Assembly (NCBI RefSeq): GCF_019458805.1
Contig: NZ_JAIBOA010000031.1
Span: 1-64,000, forward strand
Source of the DNA: Actinomadura parmotrematis
GTDB taxonomy: Bacteria > Actinomycetota > Actinomycetes > Streptosporangiales > Streptosporangiaceae
Direction: 5' to 3'
Length of the DNA stretch: 64,000 nt
Positions 7,297-15,707 of this stretch are shown here, piece after piece. The notes beneath the pieces were generated by a model that worked only from the letters and a program-made list of their open reading frames with translations, ran no database searches and had not been told where the DNA came from. The stretch's first letter is position 1, and the number at the start of each line of letters is the position of its first letter. Made by a program: the position numbers and the translations under genes.

Positions 7297-8493
7297 TCAG
7301 CGGTGCAGCCGCCGCTCGGCGAGCTCGGCGAGCAGCGCCGCGCCGTCCGGCAGCACGGCCTCGTCGAAGGCCGCGTCGGGGGAGTGGTTCAGCGCCGCCG
7401 TGGCCGGGTCGCGGTCCGGCGGGCACGCGCCGAGCGAGACGAACGCCGACGGCACGTGGCCGCCGATGAAGGAGAAGTCCTCCGAGGCGGGCAGCGGCTG
7501 CGGCGCGACGAAGAACCGGTCGGGGCCGAACAGCTCGCCGGCGGTGTCGCCCGCGAAGGCCGCCTCGGCGGCGTCGTTGACGGTGACGGGGAAGTCCTGG
7601 GCGTACTCGACCTCCACGCGCAGGCCGTGCGCGGCGGCGATGCCCCGCACCACCTCGACCGCGCGGTCCTTCAGCTTCAGGTGCGCGGCGTCGGAGAACG
7701 ACCGGACGGTCCCGGCGAAGCGGACCTCCTCGGGGATGACGTTGTCGCCGGTGCCGGCGTTGAAGGTGCCGACGGTCAGCACGACCGGGTCGAACGGGTC
7801 GAACTCGCGGGTGACCATCGTCTGGAGCGCGATGACCATCTCGCAGGCGGCGGGCAGCGGGTCCTTGGCGAGGTGCGGGAGCGCGCCGTGGCCGCCCGCG
7901 CCGCGCACGGCGACGCGGAGCCGGTCGGCGGCGGCCATCATCGGCCCGCCGCGGGTGGTGAACAGCCCCGACGGCAGGCCCGCCGAGATGACGTGCAGCG
8001 CGTAGGCGGCGACGGGGCGCTCCCCGGCGGCGTCGAGCACGCCCTCCTCGATCATGAAGCGGGCGCCGTGGTGGCCCTCCTCGCCGGGCTGGAACATGAA
8101 CACCACGTCGCCCGGCAGGCTCTCGCGCCGGTCGGCGAGCAGCCGCGCGGCGCCCGCGAGCATCGCGGTGTGCAGGTCGTGGCCGCAGGCGTGCATGACG
8201 CCGGGCACGCCCGAGACGAGGTCGGCGTCGCCGCGCTCGGTCACCGGCAGCGCGTCCATGTCGCCGCGCAGCAGCACCGCCGGGCCGGGCCGGCCGCCGC
8301 GCAGCACGGCCGTCACCGACGTCAGCCGCCGCCCGGTGGTGATCTCCAGCGGCAGGTCGTCCAGGGCGCGCAGCACCTTCTCCTGGGTGCGCGGCAGGTC
8401 GAGCCCGATCTCGGGCTCGCGGTGCACGTCGCGGCGGAGGCGGACGAGGTCGTCTCGCATCCCGGCGGCGGCGTCCCGTAGCGATTCGGCCAT
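7297..8493 (-). CDS. M20-family metal-dependent amidohydrolase (hippurate hydrolase-like)
   Basis: A 398-residue enzyme of the M20D family, which removes acyl groups from N-acyl amino acids or related amides using a two-metal site. It shows the metal motifs LLRGDMDALPV, MHACGHDLHTAMLAG (Cys-Gly-His-Asp) and PGEEGHHGARFM, and the lid/dimer domain in GAGGHGALPHLAKDP. Length is normal. ATG 8493 has an excellent AAGGAGG site; a longer upstream reading frame is not needed. The window holds a second M20D enzyme at 52032-53294 inside a peptide-transport operon; this one stands alone, next to a DinB gene on the same strand. Confidence 0.92.
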   Translation of the reverse strand: MAESLRDAAAGMRDDLVRLRRDVHREPEIGLDLPRTQEKVLRALDDLPLEITTGRRLTSVTAVLRGGRPGPAVLLRGDMDALPVTERGDADLVSGVPGVMHACGHDLHTAMLAGAARLLADRRESLPGDVVFMFQPGEEGHHGARFMIEEGVLDAAGERPVAAYALHVISAGLPSGLFTTRGGPMMAAADRLRVAVRGAGGHGALPHLAKDPLPAACEMVIALQTMVTREFDPFDPVVLTVGTFNAGTGDNVIPEEVRFAGTVRSFSDAAHLKLKDRAVEVVRGIAAAHGLRVEVEYAQDFPVTVNDAAEAAFAGDTAGELFGPDRFFVAPQPLPASEDFSFIGGHVPSAFVSLGACPPDRDPATAALNHSPDAAFDEAVLPDGAALLAELAERRLHR

Positions 8494-8518
8494 GTTCCTC
8501 CTTATTGCTCCTCCAGCC

Positions 8519-8524
8519 GTTATA
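8519..8524 (-). promoter_or_regulatory. possible -10 box of the M20 gene
   Basis: TATAAC on the minus strand, 25 bp upstream of the ATG and its AAGGAGG site. No clear -35 is visible. A short leader of about 18 nt would result. Confidence 0.35.
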
Positions 8525-8558
8525 GCGCAGCGCCGGGGAGGGGAGGCGGGGCGGGGCG

Positions 8559-9071
8559 CTACTCTCCGGTGGCCCCGTCGAGCAGCTCGCGGACGACGTC
8601 GAGCTGGCCGACGTGCCGGGCGTACTCCTGCAGCAGGTGCACCAGGATCCAGCCGAGCGTCGGGGCCTCCACGGGAAGGGCGAAGCGACCGCCGAGCGGA
8701 GCGGTCCGGTCCAGCGGCGTCCCGGCGGCGATCTCCCGGGAACGGGCGGCGGTGGCGCGCAGGAGGGCCGTCAGGTCCGCGAGCGTCTCCTCGGGCGCGA
8801 CGTACCAGCGGTCGTCGCGCCGGTCGCCCCACGGGTCGTCCAGGTCCTCGGCCAGGAACCCCCAGCGCAGCCAGCGGATCTCGACGTAGGCCAGGTGCTT
8901 GAGCAGTTCCAGCGGCGTCCAGCCCGAGGGCAGGATCGACGAGCGGAGCTGCTCGTCGGTGAGCCCCTCCAGCTTGGCGACCAGGATGCGGCGGTAGCGG
9001 TCGATCTGCAGGTCGAGCAGGACCGCAGGGTCGGCGGTCGCGGGCGGCGGTTCGGGAGCGAGGGAGTCCAT
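8559..9071 (-). CDS. DinB-family protein (DUF664, mycothiol S-transferase-like)
   Basis: A 170-residue four-helix protein. Three His residues fit the DinB metal site: His59 in ELLKHLAYVE, and His145 and His153 in HLLQEYARHVGQLD. In actinobacteria many DinB/DUF664 proteins are mycothiol-dependent transferases that detoxify electrophiles; whether this one uses mycothiol is inferred. It is divergent from the gene at 9144, with an imperfect inverted repeat GTGTC-N6-GACAC between them. Confidence 0.88.
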   Translation of the reverse strand: MDSLAPEPPPATADPAVLLDLQIDRYRRILVAKLEGLTDEQLRSSILPSGWTPLELLKHLAYVEIRWLRWGFLAEDLDDPWGDRRDDRWYVAPEETLADLTALLRATAARSREIAAGTPLDRTAPLGGRFALPVEAPTLGWILVHLLQEYARHVGQLDVVRELLDGATGE

Positions 9072-9108
9072 CCCGCGACCCTAGGCCCTGGCGGGCCGGC
9101 CGCCGAAA

Positions 9109-9124
9109 GTGTCGGGCCGGACAC
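9109..9124. promoter_or_regulatory. inverted repeat in a divergent gap
   Basis: GTGTC-GGGCCG-GACAC lies between the divergent DinB (start 9071) and NAD(P)-binding protein (start 9144) genes. Arms are 5 bp, with one mismatch in the inner extension. It could be an operator; no regulator is adjacent. Confidence 0.3.
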
Positions 9125-9143
9125 GGCGGGTATTCGGCCCTTC

Positions 9144-10604
9144 ATGGAGCTGAACTGCCTGGTCACGGGAGTCACGGGGTACATCGGCGGGCGGCTCGTC
9201 CCCGAGCTGCTCGCCGCGGGCCACCGGGTCCGCGCGATGGCGCGCCGTCCCGAGCAGCTGCGCGACCAGCCGTGGGCGGGCGACGTCGAGGCGGTCCGGG
9301 GCGACGTCCTGGACCCCGGCACCCTGGCCGGGGTCCTCGACGGCGTCGACGTCGCCTACTACCTCATCCACGCGATGAGCGGCGGCGGCGACTTCGCCGA
9401 GCGCGACCGGGAGGCGGCCCGCAACTTCGCCGCCGCCGCGGGCGAGGCGGGCGTCAAGCGGGTGGTGTTCCTCGGCGGGCTGTTCTCGGGCGGGGAGATG
9501 TCGCCGCACATGCGGTCCCGGACCGAGGTCGCCGACATCCTGCTGGACGGGCCCGTCCCCACCGCCGTGCTGCGCGCCGGCGTCATCCTCGGCTCCGGCT
9601 CGGCGTCCTTCGAGATGCTGCGCTACCTGTCCGAGCGGCTGCCGATCATGGTCACCCCGCACTGGGTGCACTCGCGCATCCAGCCGATCGCGATCCGCGA
9701 CGTGCTCCGCTACCTCGTGGGGGCCGCGACGCTGCCCGCCGAGGTGGACCGCGGCTTCGACATCGGCGGCCCCGACGTCCTCACCTACCGCGACATGATG
9801 GTGCGCTACGCCCGCATCGCGGGCCTGCCGCGCCGCGTCATCCTGCCCGTCCCGGTGCTGTCGCCGTGGCTGTCCAGCCTGTGGGTCGGCCTCATCACCC
9901 CGGTGCCGGGCAGCCTGTCGCGCCCCCTGGTGGAGTCGCTGACCGGCGAGGTCGTCTGCCGCGAGCACGACATCGCCGCGTACGTGCCGGACCCGCCGGG
10001 CGGCCTCATCGGCTTCGACCGGGCGGTGGAGCTGTCCCTGCAGAAGATCAGGGACGCCGACGTGGCGACCCGCTGGAGCTCGGCGTCCACCCCGGGCGCG
10101 CCGAGCGACCCGCTGCCGACCGACCCCGACTGGGCGGGCGGCAGCCTCTACACCGACGAGCGCGAGTACCGCACGTTCGCCCCGGCGGAGGAGGTCTGGC
10201 GCGTCATCGAGGGCGTCGGCGGCGAGCACGGCTGGTACTCCCTGCCGGTCGCCTGGCACGTGCGCGGCGCGCTGGACCGCCTCATGGGCGGCGTCGGCCT
10301 GCGCCGCGGCCGCCGCGACCCGCGCCACCTGCGCATCGGCGACGCGGTGGACTTCTGGCGGGTGGAGGCGCTGGAGCCCGGCCGGCTGCTGCGGCTCCGC
10401 GCCGAGATGCGGCTGCCCGGCCTGGCCTGGCTGGAGATGTCGGTCGAGCCCGCCGAGGACGGCCGCGGCAGCGTCTACCGCCAGCGCGCGATCTTCGCGC
10501 CGCGCGGGCTGCTCGGCCAGGCGTACTGGTGGAGCATCGCCCCGTTCCACGGGGCGATCTTCGGGGGGATGCCGCGCAACATCACCGAGGCCGCCCGGCC
10601 GTAG
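9144..10604 (+). CDS. NAD(P)-binding Rossmann protein with C-terminal DUF2867 (SRPBCC-like) domain
   Basis: A 486-residue protein. The N-terminal half (about 1-300) is an atypical short-chain dehydrogenase of the NmrA/YwnB-like type, with the nucleotide loop VTGVTGYIGGRL at 7-18. The C-terminal part (about 320-480) matches the DUF2867 pattern, starting near REYRTFAPAEEVWRVIEGVG and ending in a WWSIAPFHGAIFGGM-type motif. This two-domain layout is common in actinobacteria and its substrate is unknown. The start follows the TGYIGG alignment; the ribosome site is poor. A flavin enzyme operon follows after 77 bp. Confidence 0.88.
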   Translation: MELNCLVTGVTGYIGGRLVPELLAAGHRVRAMARRPEQLRDQPWAGDVEAVRGDVLDPGTLAGVLDGVDVAYYLIHAMSGGGDFAERDREAARNFAAAAGEAGVKRVVFLGGLFSGGEMSPHMRSRTEVADILLDGPVPTAVLRAGVILGSGSASFEMLRYLSERLPIMVTPHWVHSRIQPIAIRDVLRYLVGAATLPAEVDRGFDIGGPDVLTYRDMMVRYARIAGLPRRVILPVPVLSPWLSSLWVGLITPVPGSLSRPLVESLTGEVVCREHDIAAYVPDPPGGLIGFDRAVELSLQKIRDADVATRWSSASTPGAPSDPLPTDPDWAGGSLYTDEREYRTFAPAEEVWRVIEGVGGEHGWYSLPVAWHVRGALDRLMGGVGLRRGRRDPRHLRIGDAVDFWRVEALEPGRLLRLRAEMRLPGLAWLEMSVEPAEDGRGSVYRQRAIFAPRGLLGQAYWWSIAPFHGAIFGGMPRNITEAARP

Positions 10605-10655
10605 GGACGGGGGGAATAGGGGCGCCGCCGGGCCCGTTCACGGTACTGTTGGTTG

Positions 10656-10671
10656 AATTTTCTACTAAATT
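10656..10671. promoter_or_regulatory. AT-rich inverted repeat upstream of the flavin enzyme pair
   Basis: AATTT-TCTACT-AAATT, a perfect 5-bp dyad in an AT-rich island (about 10646-10672) inside very GC-rich DNA, 10 bp upstream of the ATG at 10682 and touching its GGAGG site. It looks like an operator for a MarR/TetR-type repressor encoded elsewhere. No such gene is adjacent. Confidence 0.4.
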
Positions 10672-10681
10672 GGAGGCGGCC

Positions 10682-11782
10682 ATGCAGTTCGGGCTCTTCA
10701 GCGTCGGCGACGTCACCCCCGACCCGACGACGGGCCGCACGCCCACCGAGGGCGAGCGCATCAAGGCCATGACGGCGATCGCGCAGAAGGCCGAGGAGGT
10801 CGGCCTGGACGTCTTCGCCACCGGCGAGCACCACAACCCGCCGTTCGTGCCGTCCTCGCCCACCACCATGCTCGGCTACCTGGCCGCCAGGACCGAGCGC
10901 CTCATCCTGTCCACCGCGACCACGCTGATCACCACCAACGACCCCGTGAAGATCGCCGAGGACTATGCGATGCTGCAGCACCTGGCGGACGGGCGCGCCG
11001 ACCTCGTCCTCGGGCGCGGCAACACCGGCCCCGTCTACCCGTGGTTCGGCAAGGACATCCGCGACGGCATCGACCTGGCGATCGAGAACTACCACCTGCT
11101 GCACCGCCTCTGGCGCGAGGACGTCGTCGACTGGCAGGGCCGCTTCCGCACCCCGCTGCAGTCGTTCACCTCCACGCCCCGCCCGCTCGACGGCGTCCCG
11201 CCGTTCGTCTGGCACGGCTCGATCCGCAGCCCGGAGATCGCCGAGCAGGCCGCCTACTACGGCGACGGGTTCTTCGCCAACAACATCTTCTGGCCGAAGG
11301 AGCACTACCAGCGCCTCATCGGCCTCTACCGGCAGCGCTTCGAGCACTACGGCCACGGCTCGGCCGACCAGGCCATCGTCGGCCTCGGCGGGCAGGTGTT
11401 CATGCGCAAGAACTCCCAGGACGCCGTCAGGGAGTTCCGGCCCTACTTCGACAACGCCCCCGTCTACGGGCACGGCCCGTCGATGGAGGAGTTCATGAAG
11501 GAGACGCCGCTGACCGTCGGCTCCCCGCAGGAGGTCATCGACCGCACCCTGCGGTTCCGCGAGGACTTCGGCGACTACCAGCGCCAGCTGTTCCTGATGG
11601 ACCACGCCGGCCTGCCGCTGGAGACCGTCCTGGAGCAGGTCGAGCTGCTCGGCACCGAGGTCGTGCCCGTGCTGCGCAGGGAGTTCGCCATCGGCCGCCC
11701 CGCCCACGTCCCGGACGCCCCCACCCACGCGTCCCTGGTCGCGAAGGCGAAGGCCGGCGAGGACAGGGAGACCGTCGCATGA
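10682..11782 (+). CDS. LLM-class flavin-dependent oxidoreductase (CE1758-type)
   Basis: A 366-residue luciferase-like monooxygenase. FATGEHHNPPF near residue 40, the loop LADGRADLVLGRGN and WPKEHYQRLIGLYRQRF match the group. It is followed with a 4-bp overlap by an FMN reductase, the arrangement known as the LLM duo (CE1758/CE1759 families in Corynebacterium), so it probably uses reduced FMN made by its neighbour to oxygenate an unknown substrate. ATG 10682 has GGAGG at the right distance. Confidence 0.9.
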   Translation: MQFGLFSVGDVTPDPTTGRTPTEGERIKAMTAIAQKAEEVGLDVFATGEHHNPPFVPSSPTTMLGYLAARTERLILSTATTLITTNDPVKIAEDYAMLQHLADGRADLVLGRGNTGPVYPWFGKDIRDGIDLAIENYHLLHRLWREDVVDWQGRFRTPLQSFTSTPRPLDGVPPFVWHGSIRSPEIAEQAAYYGDGFFANNIFWPKEHYQRLIGLYRQRFEHYGHGSADQAIVGLGGQVFMRKNSQDAVREFRPYFDNAPVYGHGPSMEEFMKETPLTVGSPQEVIDRTLRFREDFGDYQRQLFLMDHAGLPLETVLEQVELLGTEVVPVLRREFAIGRPAHVPDAPTHASLVAKAKAGEDRETVA

Positions 11783-12399
11783 CGACCTACACGATCGCCG
11801 CGGTGTCGGCGGGGCTGTCCCAGCCCTCCTCCACCCGGCTGCTCGCCGACCGCCTCGGCGCCGCCGCCACGGCGGCGCTGCGCGGGCACGGCGCGGACGA
11901 CGTCCGGGTGGTGCCGGTCGACGTGCGCGACCACGCGCACGCCCTCACCGACAACGTCCTGACGGGGTTCCCCAACAGCGCGCTGCGCGAGGTCCTGGAG
12001 ACCGTCACCGGCGCCGACGGCCTGATCGCCGTGACGCCGGTCTTCAACGCCTCCTACAGCGGCCTGTTCAAGACGTTCTTCGACGTCATCGAGCCGGGCG
12101 CGCTGGAGGGCGTCCCGGTGCTGCTCGGCGCGACGGGCGGGACCGCCCGCCACTCGCTGGCGATCGACTTCGCGCTGCGCCCGCTCATGGCCTACCTGCG
12201 CGCCACCGTCGCGCCGACCGGCGTCTACGCCGCGTCGGAGGACTGGGGGAGCGAGGAGAGCGGCCTCGCCGCCCGCATCGAGCGGGCCGGCGGCGAGCTC
12301 GCCGCGCTGGTCGCCGGGCGCGCCCCCGCCGTCGCGCCCGACCCCTACGAGCAGCCCACCCCGTTCGAGCAGCTGCTCCGCTCCGCCTCGGGCGCCTAG
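11779..12399 (+). CDS. NAD(P)H-dependent FMN reductase (CE1759-type)
   Basis: A 206-residue flavodoxin-fold reductase. The N-terminal flavin-phosphate loop is AVSAGLSQPSSTRLLADRL, and VTPVFNASYSGLFKTFFD is the second flavin-binding loop of the SsuE/CE1759 group. It would supply reduced FMN to the LLM enzyme directly upstream; the ATGA overlap means coupled translation and roughly equal amounts. Confidence 0.92.
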   Translation: MTTYTIAAVSAGLSQPSSTRLLADRLGAAATAALRGHGADDVRVVPVDVRDHAHALTDNVLTGFPNSALREVLETVTGADGLIAVTPVFNASYSGLFKTFFDVIEPGALEGVPVLLGATGGTARHSLAIDFALRPLMAYLRATVAPTGVYAASEDWGSEESGLAARIERAGGELAALVAGRAPAVAPDPYEQPTPFEQLLRSASGA

Positions 12400-12409
12400 A
12401 GCCCGGGGC

Positions 12410-12589
12410 TCAGGACAGGGCGCGCAGGACGACGGCGAGGACGAACCAGACGGCGAGCAGCGCCGCGAGGACGAGCGCCACGAGCGCGCCGAGCGGCCGG
12501 GACCAGAACAGGGCGGTCCCGGCGAGGACCAGCAGAGCGCGCAGCGCGATGCCGTTGGACCGCATCCAGGCACCGCTGCGCTCTCTCAT
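12410..12589 (-). CDS. small two-helix membrane protein, 59 residues
   Basis: I do not recognise the family. After a short polar start (MRERSGAWMRSNG) there are two hydrophobic stretches, ALRALLVLAGTALFW and ALVALVLAALLAVWFVLAVV, consistent with a small hairpin membrane protein. ATG 12589 has GGGAG upstream; an internal ATG at 12565 is possible. It converges with the FMN reductase gene, 10 bp apart. Confidence 0.6.
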   Translation of the reverse strand: MRERSGAWMRSNGIALRALLVLAGTALFWSRPLGALVALVLAALLAVWFVLAVVLRALS

Positions 12590-12727
12590 CGGATCTCCCA
12601 CCGCTCCTCGGTCGCCCCTGCCGGGGGAGGGCGAGGTGTGTCCTTTTTCTGCCTCTATCGACATTGCCGTCCCGGGAGTGCTTGAAACGCCCCCACCCTG
12701 GCGTAGTGGTCCTGCTACGTTCGGCTC

Positions 12728-13351
12728 ATGGTCGAAACCGTCCGCCAGCTCGGCGCGGTCACCCGGCGCGTCGGGGAGCGCGCGCTGGAGTCGGGCCGCG
12801 CCCGGACCGTCGTCCTCGGGCAGCGCTTCCCCGGGAGCCCCGCGGACGTGTGGGCGGTCCTCACCGACCCGGCGCGGCTGCCCTGCTGGTTCCTGCCGGT
12901 GACCGGCGAGCTGCGGCCCGGCGGCCGCTTCGAGATCGAGGGGAACGCCGCCGGCGTCGTCGAGCACTGCGACCCGCCGCGCGCGTTCGCCGTGACCTGG
13001 GAGGCGCGCGGCCAGGCCAGCCGCGTCGAGGTGCGCCTGGCCCCCGACGCGGGCGGCACCACCCGTCTGGAGCTGGAGCACGCCCTGCCCGACGACGAGC
13101 ACTGGGCGCGCTACGGTCCCGGCGCCGTCGGCGTCGGCTGGGAGATGGCGCTGCTCGGCCTCGCCGTCTACCTGGCCGGCGGGCGGGCGACGACCCCGCG
13201 GGCCCGAGCCGCCTGGGCGGTCTCCCACGAGGCGCGCGCGTTCATGGCGGTCGGCTGCGAGCGCTGGCGCGAGGCCGCCGTCGCCGCCGGCGAGGACGAG
13301 GCGGCCGCCCGCGCCGCCGCCGACAACACGCGCGCCGCGTATACCGGTTGA
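12728..13351 (+). CDS. SRPBCC (AHSA1-like) domain protein
   Basis: A 207-residue protein with a helix-grip fold: FPGSPADVWAVLTDPARLPCWFLPV is typical of the Aha1/CalC-like family start, followed by GGRFEIEGNAAGVVEHCDPP and FAVTWEARG strands. The last 70 residues form an Ala-rich helical extension. These proteins bind hydrophobic ligands; no substrate can be read here. It stands alone, 63 bp before the HEAT-repeat gene. Confidence 0.85.
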   Translation: MVETVRQLGAVTRRVGERALESGRARTVVLGQRFPGSPADVWAVLTDPARLPCWFLPVTGELRPGGRFEIEGNAAGVVEHCDPPRAFAVTWEARGQASRVEVRLAPDAGGTTRLELEHALPDDEHWARYGPGAVGVGWEMALLGLAVYLAGGRATTPRARAAWAVSHEARAFMAVGCERWREAAVAAGEDEAAARAAADNTRAAYTG

Positions 13352-13414
13352 CGCCCGTGCCAGCATGATCGCGACCGGGCGGGGCCGCCGCCCGCCCGAC
13401 GAGAAGAAGCCCCC

Positions 13415-15340
13415 ATGCGCGATCCGGACTCGGTCGACTGGAGTTCCCTGCGGCACGCCTACGGCCCGGCCGCCGACGTACCCGGCCACCTGCGCCGCAT
13501 CGCGGCGGGCGGCGAGGACGAGGCGCTCGACGCCCTGGACGAGCTGACGATGGCGGTCCACCACCAGGGCGGCGGCGTCCAGGACTCCGCCACGGCCCTG
13601 CTGCCGTTCCTCGTCGACATCGCCGAGGACGCCCCGGACGCCGTCCGCACCGAGGCGCTGGAACTGGTCGCGCTGATCGCCCGGGACGGGCGCCTCGCCG
13701 CCCCCCGCTGGGTGCACGAGGGCTGGCCCGCCGCCTGGGCGGCCGAGCTGCCGCGCGTCCTGGCCCTGCTGGACGGCTCCGGCGGCAGGGTCCGCCGCGC
13801 CGCGCTGTCGGCGCTGGAGGAGGCGGGCGGCGGCGCCGACGCGGTCGTCCCCGTCCTGCTGGCCCGCTCCGACGCCGACCCGGCCGACCGCCTCGCGGTG
13901 CTCCTGGCCCTCGGCTCCCTCGCCGCCCACGGCCGGCCTGAGACGCGCGCCGCCGCGCTGGCCCGGCTGCGCGAGCGGGCGCGCGACGGCGACCCCCAGA
14001 CCGCCCTCGCCGCCGAAGCCGCGCTGCGCCGAGCGGACCCCGGGCACCGCCCGGCCGCCGCCGCCGTCATCGCCGCCCTGTCCGCACCCGACATCGCGGT
14101 GTGGCCGGAGGTGCTCGGGACGCCCTCGGCGGCTTCGGCCGTCACCTGGGCGGCGTCCCTCCTCGGCGACGGCGTCCGGCCTCGGACCGAGGCGGCGCTC
14201 GCCCTGGCCGCCCACCCCGATCCCGCCCGCCGCACCGGCGCCGTCCGGGTGATCGCCGGCGTGCTGACGGCGTCCCGCGCGCCGGAGGCGGAGCTGCTGC
14301 CCGTCCTGACCCTGCTCGGCGCGGACGAGGCGGTGGAGGCGCGCGCCCTCGCCGCGCACCTGATGGCGGCGGCCCGCGGGGACGCCGGCGCGCTCGCCGC
14401 CCGCCTGGACGACCGCGGCCCGGTCTTCCGCGAGGGCGGCGAGGAGATCGCCGACATCGCCGTCTGGGGGCTGGCCGTCCAGCGCGACGCCCGCTGCCTG
14501 CCGGGCCTGCTCGCCCGGATCGAGGGGCCGCGCTGCTGCGGCGCCGACGTCGTGGACAGCGGGACGCTCTACATCCCCTGGATCCCCTCCATCGCCGAGC
14601 TGCTCGACCCCATGGCCGAGCACGCCGCCGCGCTCCTCCCCGCGATCCGCTCGCGCCTCGCCGCCCGCAGGGAGTCACACCCCGGCCTGATCCGGGCCCT
14701 GGCCCGTTGGGGGCCGGTCGCCGCCCCGGCCGTCCCGGAGCTGACCCGCCTGTTGAAAGGAGCGGACTGGCCGCACGTCCTGGACGCCCTCGCCGCCATC
14801 GGCCCCGCCGCCGCCGACGCGCTGCCCCGTATCGAGGCCGGCCGATTCCCGCACGACTCCACCCCCTGGCAGACCCGCGCCGCCCGCGTCGGCCCGCTCA
14901 CGGCGCGCTGGCGCATCGCCGGCGACCCGGGCCCGCTCCTGGACGCCGTCGCCGCCGCCCCGGCGGCCGACCACCTCGCCGAGATCGCCGACCTCGGCCC
15001 GGCGGCCGTCGCGCACGGCCCCGCGCTGCGCGCCCTGCTGGACGACCGCGACGAGTGGACGCGCGTTCGCGCCGCCAACGCCCTGCACCGCGTCACCGGC
15101 GACCCCGACGAAGCGGCGCGCGCCCTGCGCGAGACCGCCCGCGATCTGGCCGCCAGACCGATGCCGGTGAGCATGGAGGCCCTGCGCCTCCTCGCCGCGA
15201 TCCGCGCCGATCCCGGACCGCTGCGCCCGATGCTCGCCGACCTCCTCGCCTCCGACCGGCGCCACCGCTACCACTCGGGCAGGCGTGCGTTCGACGACGA
15301 CCGCGCCATCCGCGCGAACGCCGCCCTCCTCCTCGCCTAA
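13415..15340 (+). CDS. HEAT-repeat protein
   Basis: A 641-residue, Ala/Leu-rich all-helical protein built from repeated helix pairs, for example RVRRAALSALEEAGGGADAV near residue 125 and LLDDRDEWTRVRAANALHRV near residue 545, the HEAT/PBS-lyase pattern. No catalytic domain, signal peptide or membrane segment is visible. A Cys pair in GPRCCGADVVDSG near residue 378 is conspicuous in an otherwise Cys-poor protein. A scaffold role is likely but unproven. A stem-loop terminator follows at 15349. Confidence 0.82.
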   Translation: MRDPDSVDWSSLRHAYGPAADVPGHLRRIAAGGEDEALDALDELTMAVHHQGGGVQDSATALLPFLVDIAEDAPDAVRTEALELVALIARDGRLAAPRWVHEGWPAAWAAELPRVLALLDGSGGRVRRAALSALEEAGGGADAVVPVLLARSDADPADRLAVLLALGSLAAHGRPETRAAALARLRERARDGDPQTALAAEAALRRADPGHRPAAAAVIAALSAPDIAVWPEVLGTPSAASAVTWAASLLGDGVRPRTEAALALAAHPDPARRTGAVRVIAGVLTASRAPEAELLPVLTLLGADEAVEARALAAHLMAAARGDAGALAARLDDRGPVFREGGEEIADIAVWGLAVQRDARCLPGLLARIEGPRCCGADVVDSGTLYIPWIPSIAELLDPMAEHAAALLPAIRSRLAARRESHPGLIRALARWGPVAAPAVPELTRLLKGADWPHVLDALAAIGPAAADALPRIEAGRFPHDSTPWQTRAARVGPLTARWRIAGDPGPLLDAVAAAPAADHLAEIADLGPAAVAHGPALRALLDDRDEWTRVRAANALHRVTGDPDEAARALRETARDLAARPMPVSMEALRLLAAIRADPGPLRPMLADLLASDRRHRYHSGRRAFDDDRAIRANAALLLA

Positions 15341-15348
15341 CCCCCGAT

Positions 15349-15368
15349 CCCTGCCCGATTCCGGGCAG
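15349..15368 (+). terminator. stem-loop after the HEAT-repeat gene
   Basis: CCTGCCCG-ATTC-CGGGCAGG, a perfect 8-bp stem with a 4-nt loop, 8 bp after the stop and followed by ATTCTT. It is intrinsic-like, with a weak T tract. Confidence 0.5.
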
Positions 15369-15410
15369 GATTCTTGGGATGCCGGGCGCTCATCGTGCAG
15401 ACTGGGCCAG

Positions 15411-15683
15411 GTGCCCGCCGACCACCTCCACCAGGACCTCGTCGCCCACCTCATTCGGACCACGCCGCTGACCCCGGGGGAGGCGGCGCGCGTCGTCGCC
15501 GACGTGCTCGCCTACTTCGGCGAGACGACCGAGGAGTTCGTCCGGCGCCGGCACGCCGAGCTGCAGGCCAGGGGCCTGACCAACGACCAGATCTTCACGC
15601 GGGTCGCCGCCGAGCTGCGGCAGCGCCGGGTCGCCCCGGCCGAGCTGTCGCTCCGCCAGCTGCGCCGCGTGGTCTACGGATGA
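15411..15683 (+). CDS. hypothetical protein, 90 residues, upstream of glmS
   Basis: A small soluble helical protein (LTPGEAARVVADVLAYFGET, then FVRRRHAELQARGLTNDQIF) ending in a basic RQLRRVVYG. The mid-section resembles a helix-turn-helix fragment, but I cannot name a family. GTG 15411 is the best start; no strong ribosome site is seen. It ends 24 bp before glmS and may share its transcript. An 11-bp unit CTACGGATGAC is duplicated in tandem at its stop (15674-15694). Confidence 0.62.
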   Translation: MPADHLHQDLVAHLIRTTPLTPGEAARVVADVLAYFGETTEEFVRRRHAELQARGLTNDQIFTRVAAELRQRRVAPAELSLRQLRRVVYG

Positions 15684-15707
15684 CCTACGGATGAGGAGCC
15701 CGTCACC

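Noticed and set aside
13415..15340. Long open frames on the strand opposite the HEAT-repeat, glmS and ABC genes
   Set aside because: They are Arg/Gly/Ala- or Ser/Ala/Arg-rich translations of the opposite strand or shifted frames of very GC-rich coding DNA and lack any domain pattern or ribosome site.
15674..15694. Tandem 11-bp duplication CTACGGATGAC at the stop of the 90-residue gene
   Set aside because: Two copies only, next to the glmS ribosome site. It looks like a replication slip with no clear role.
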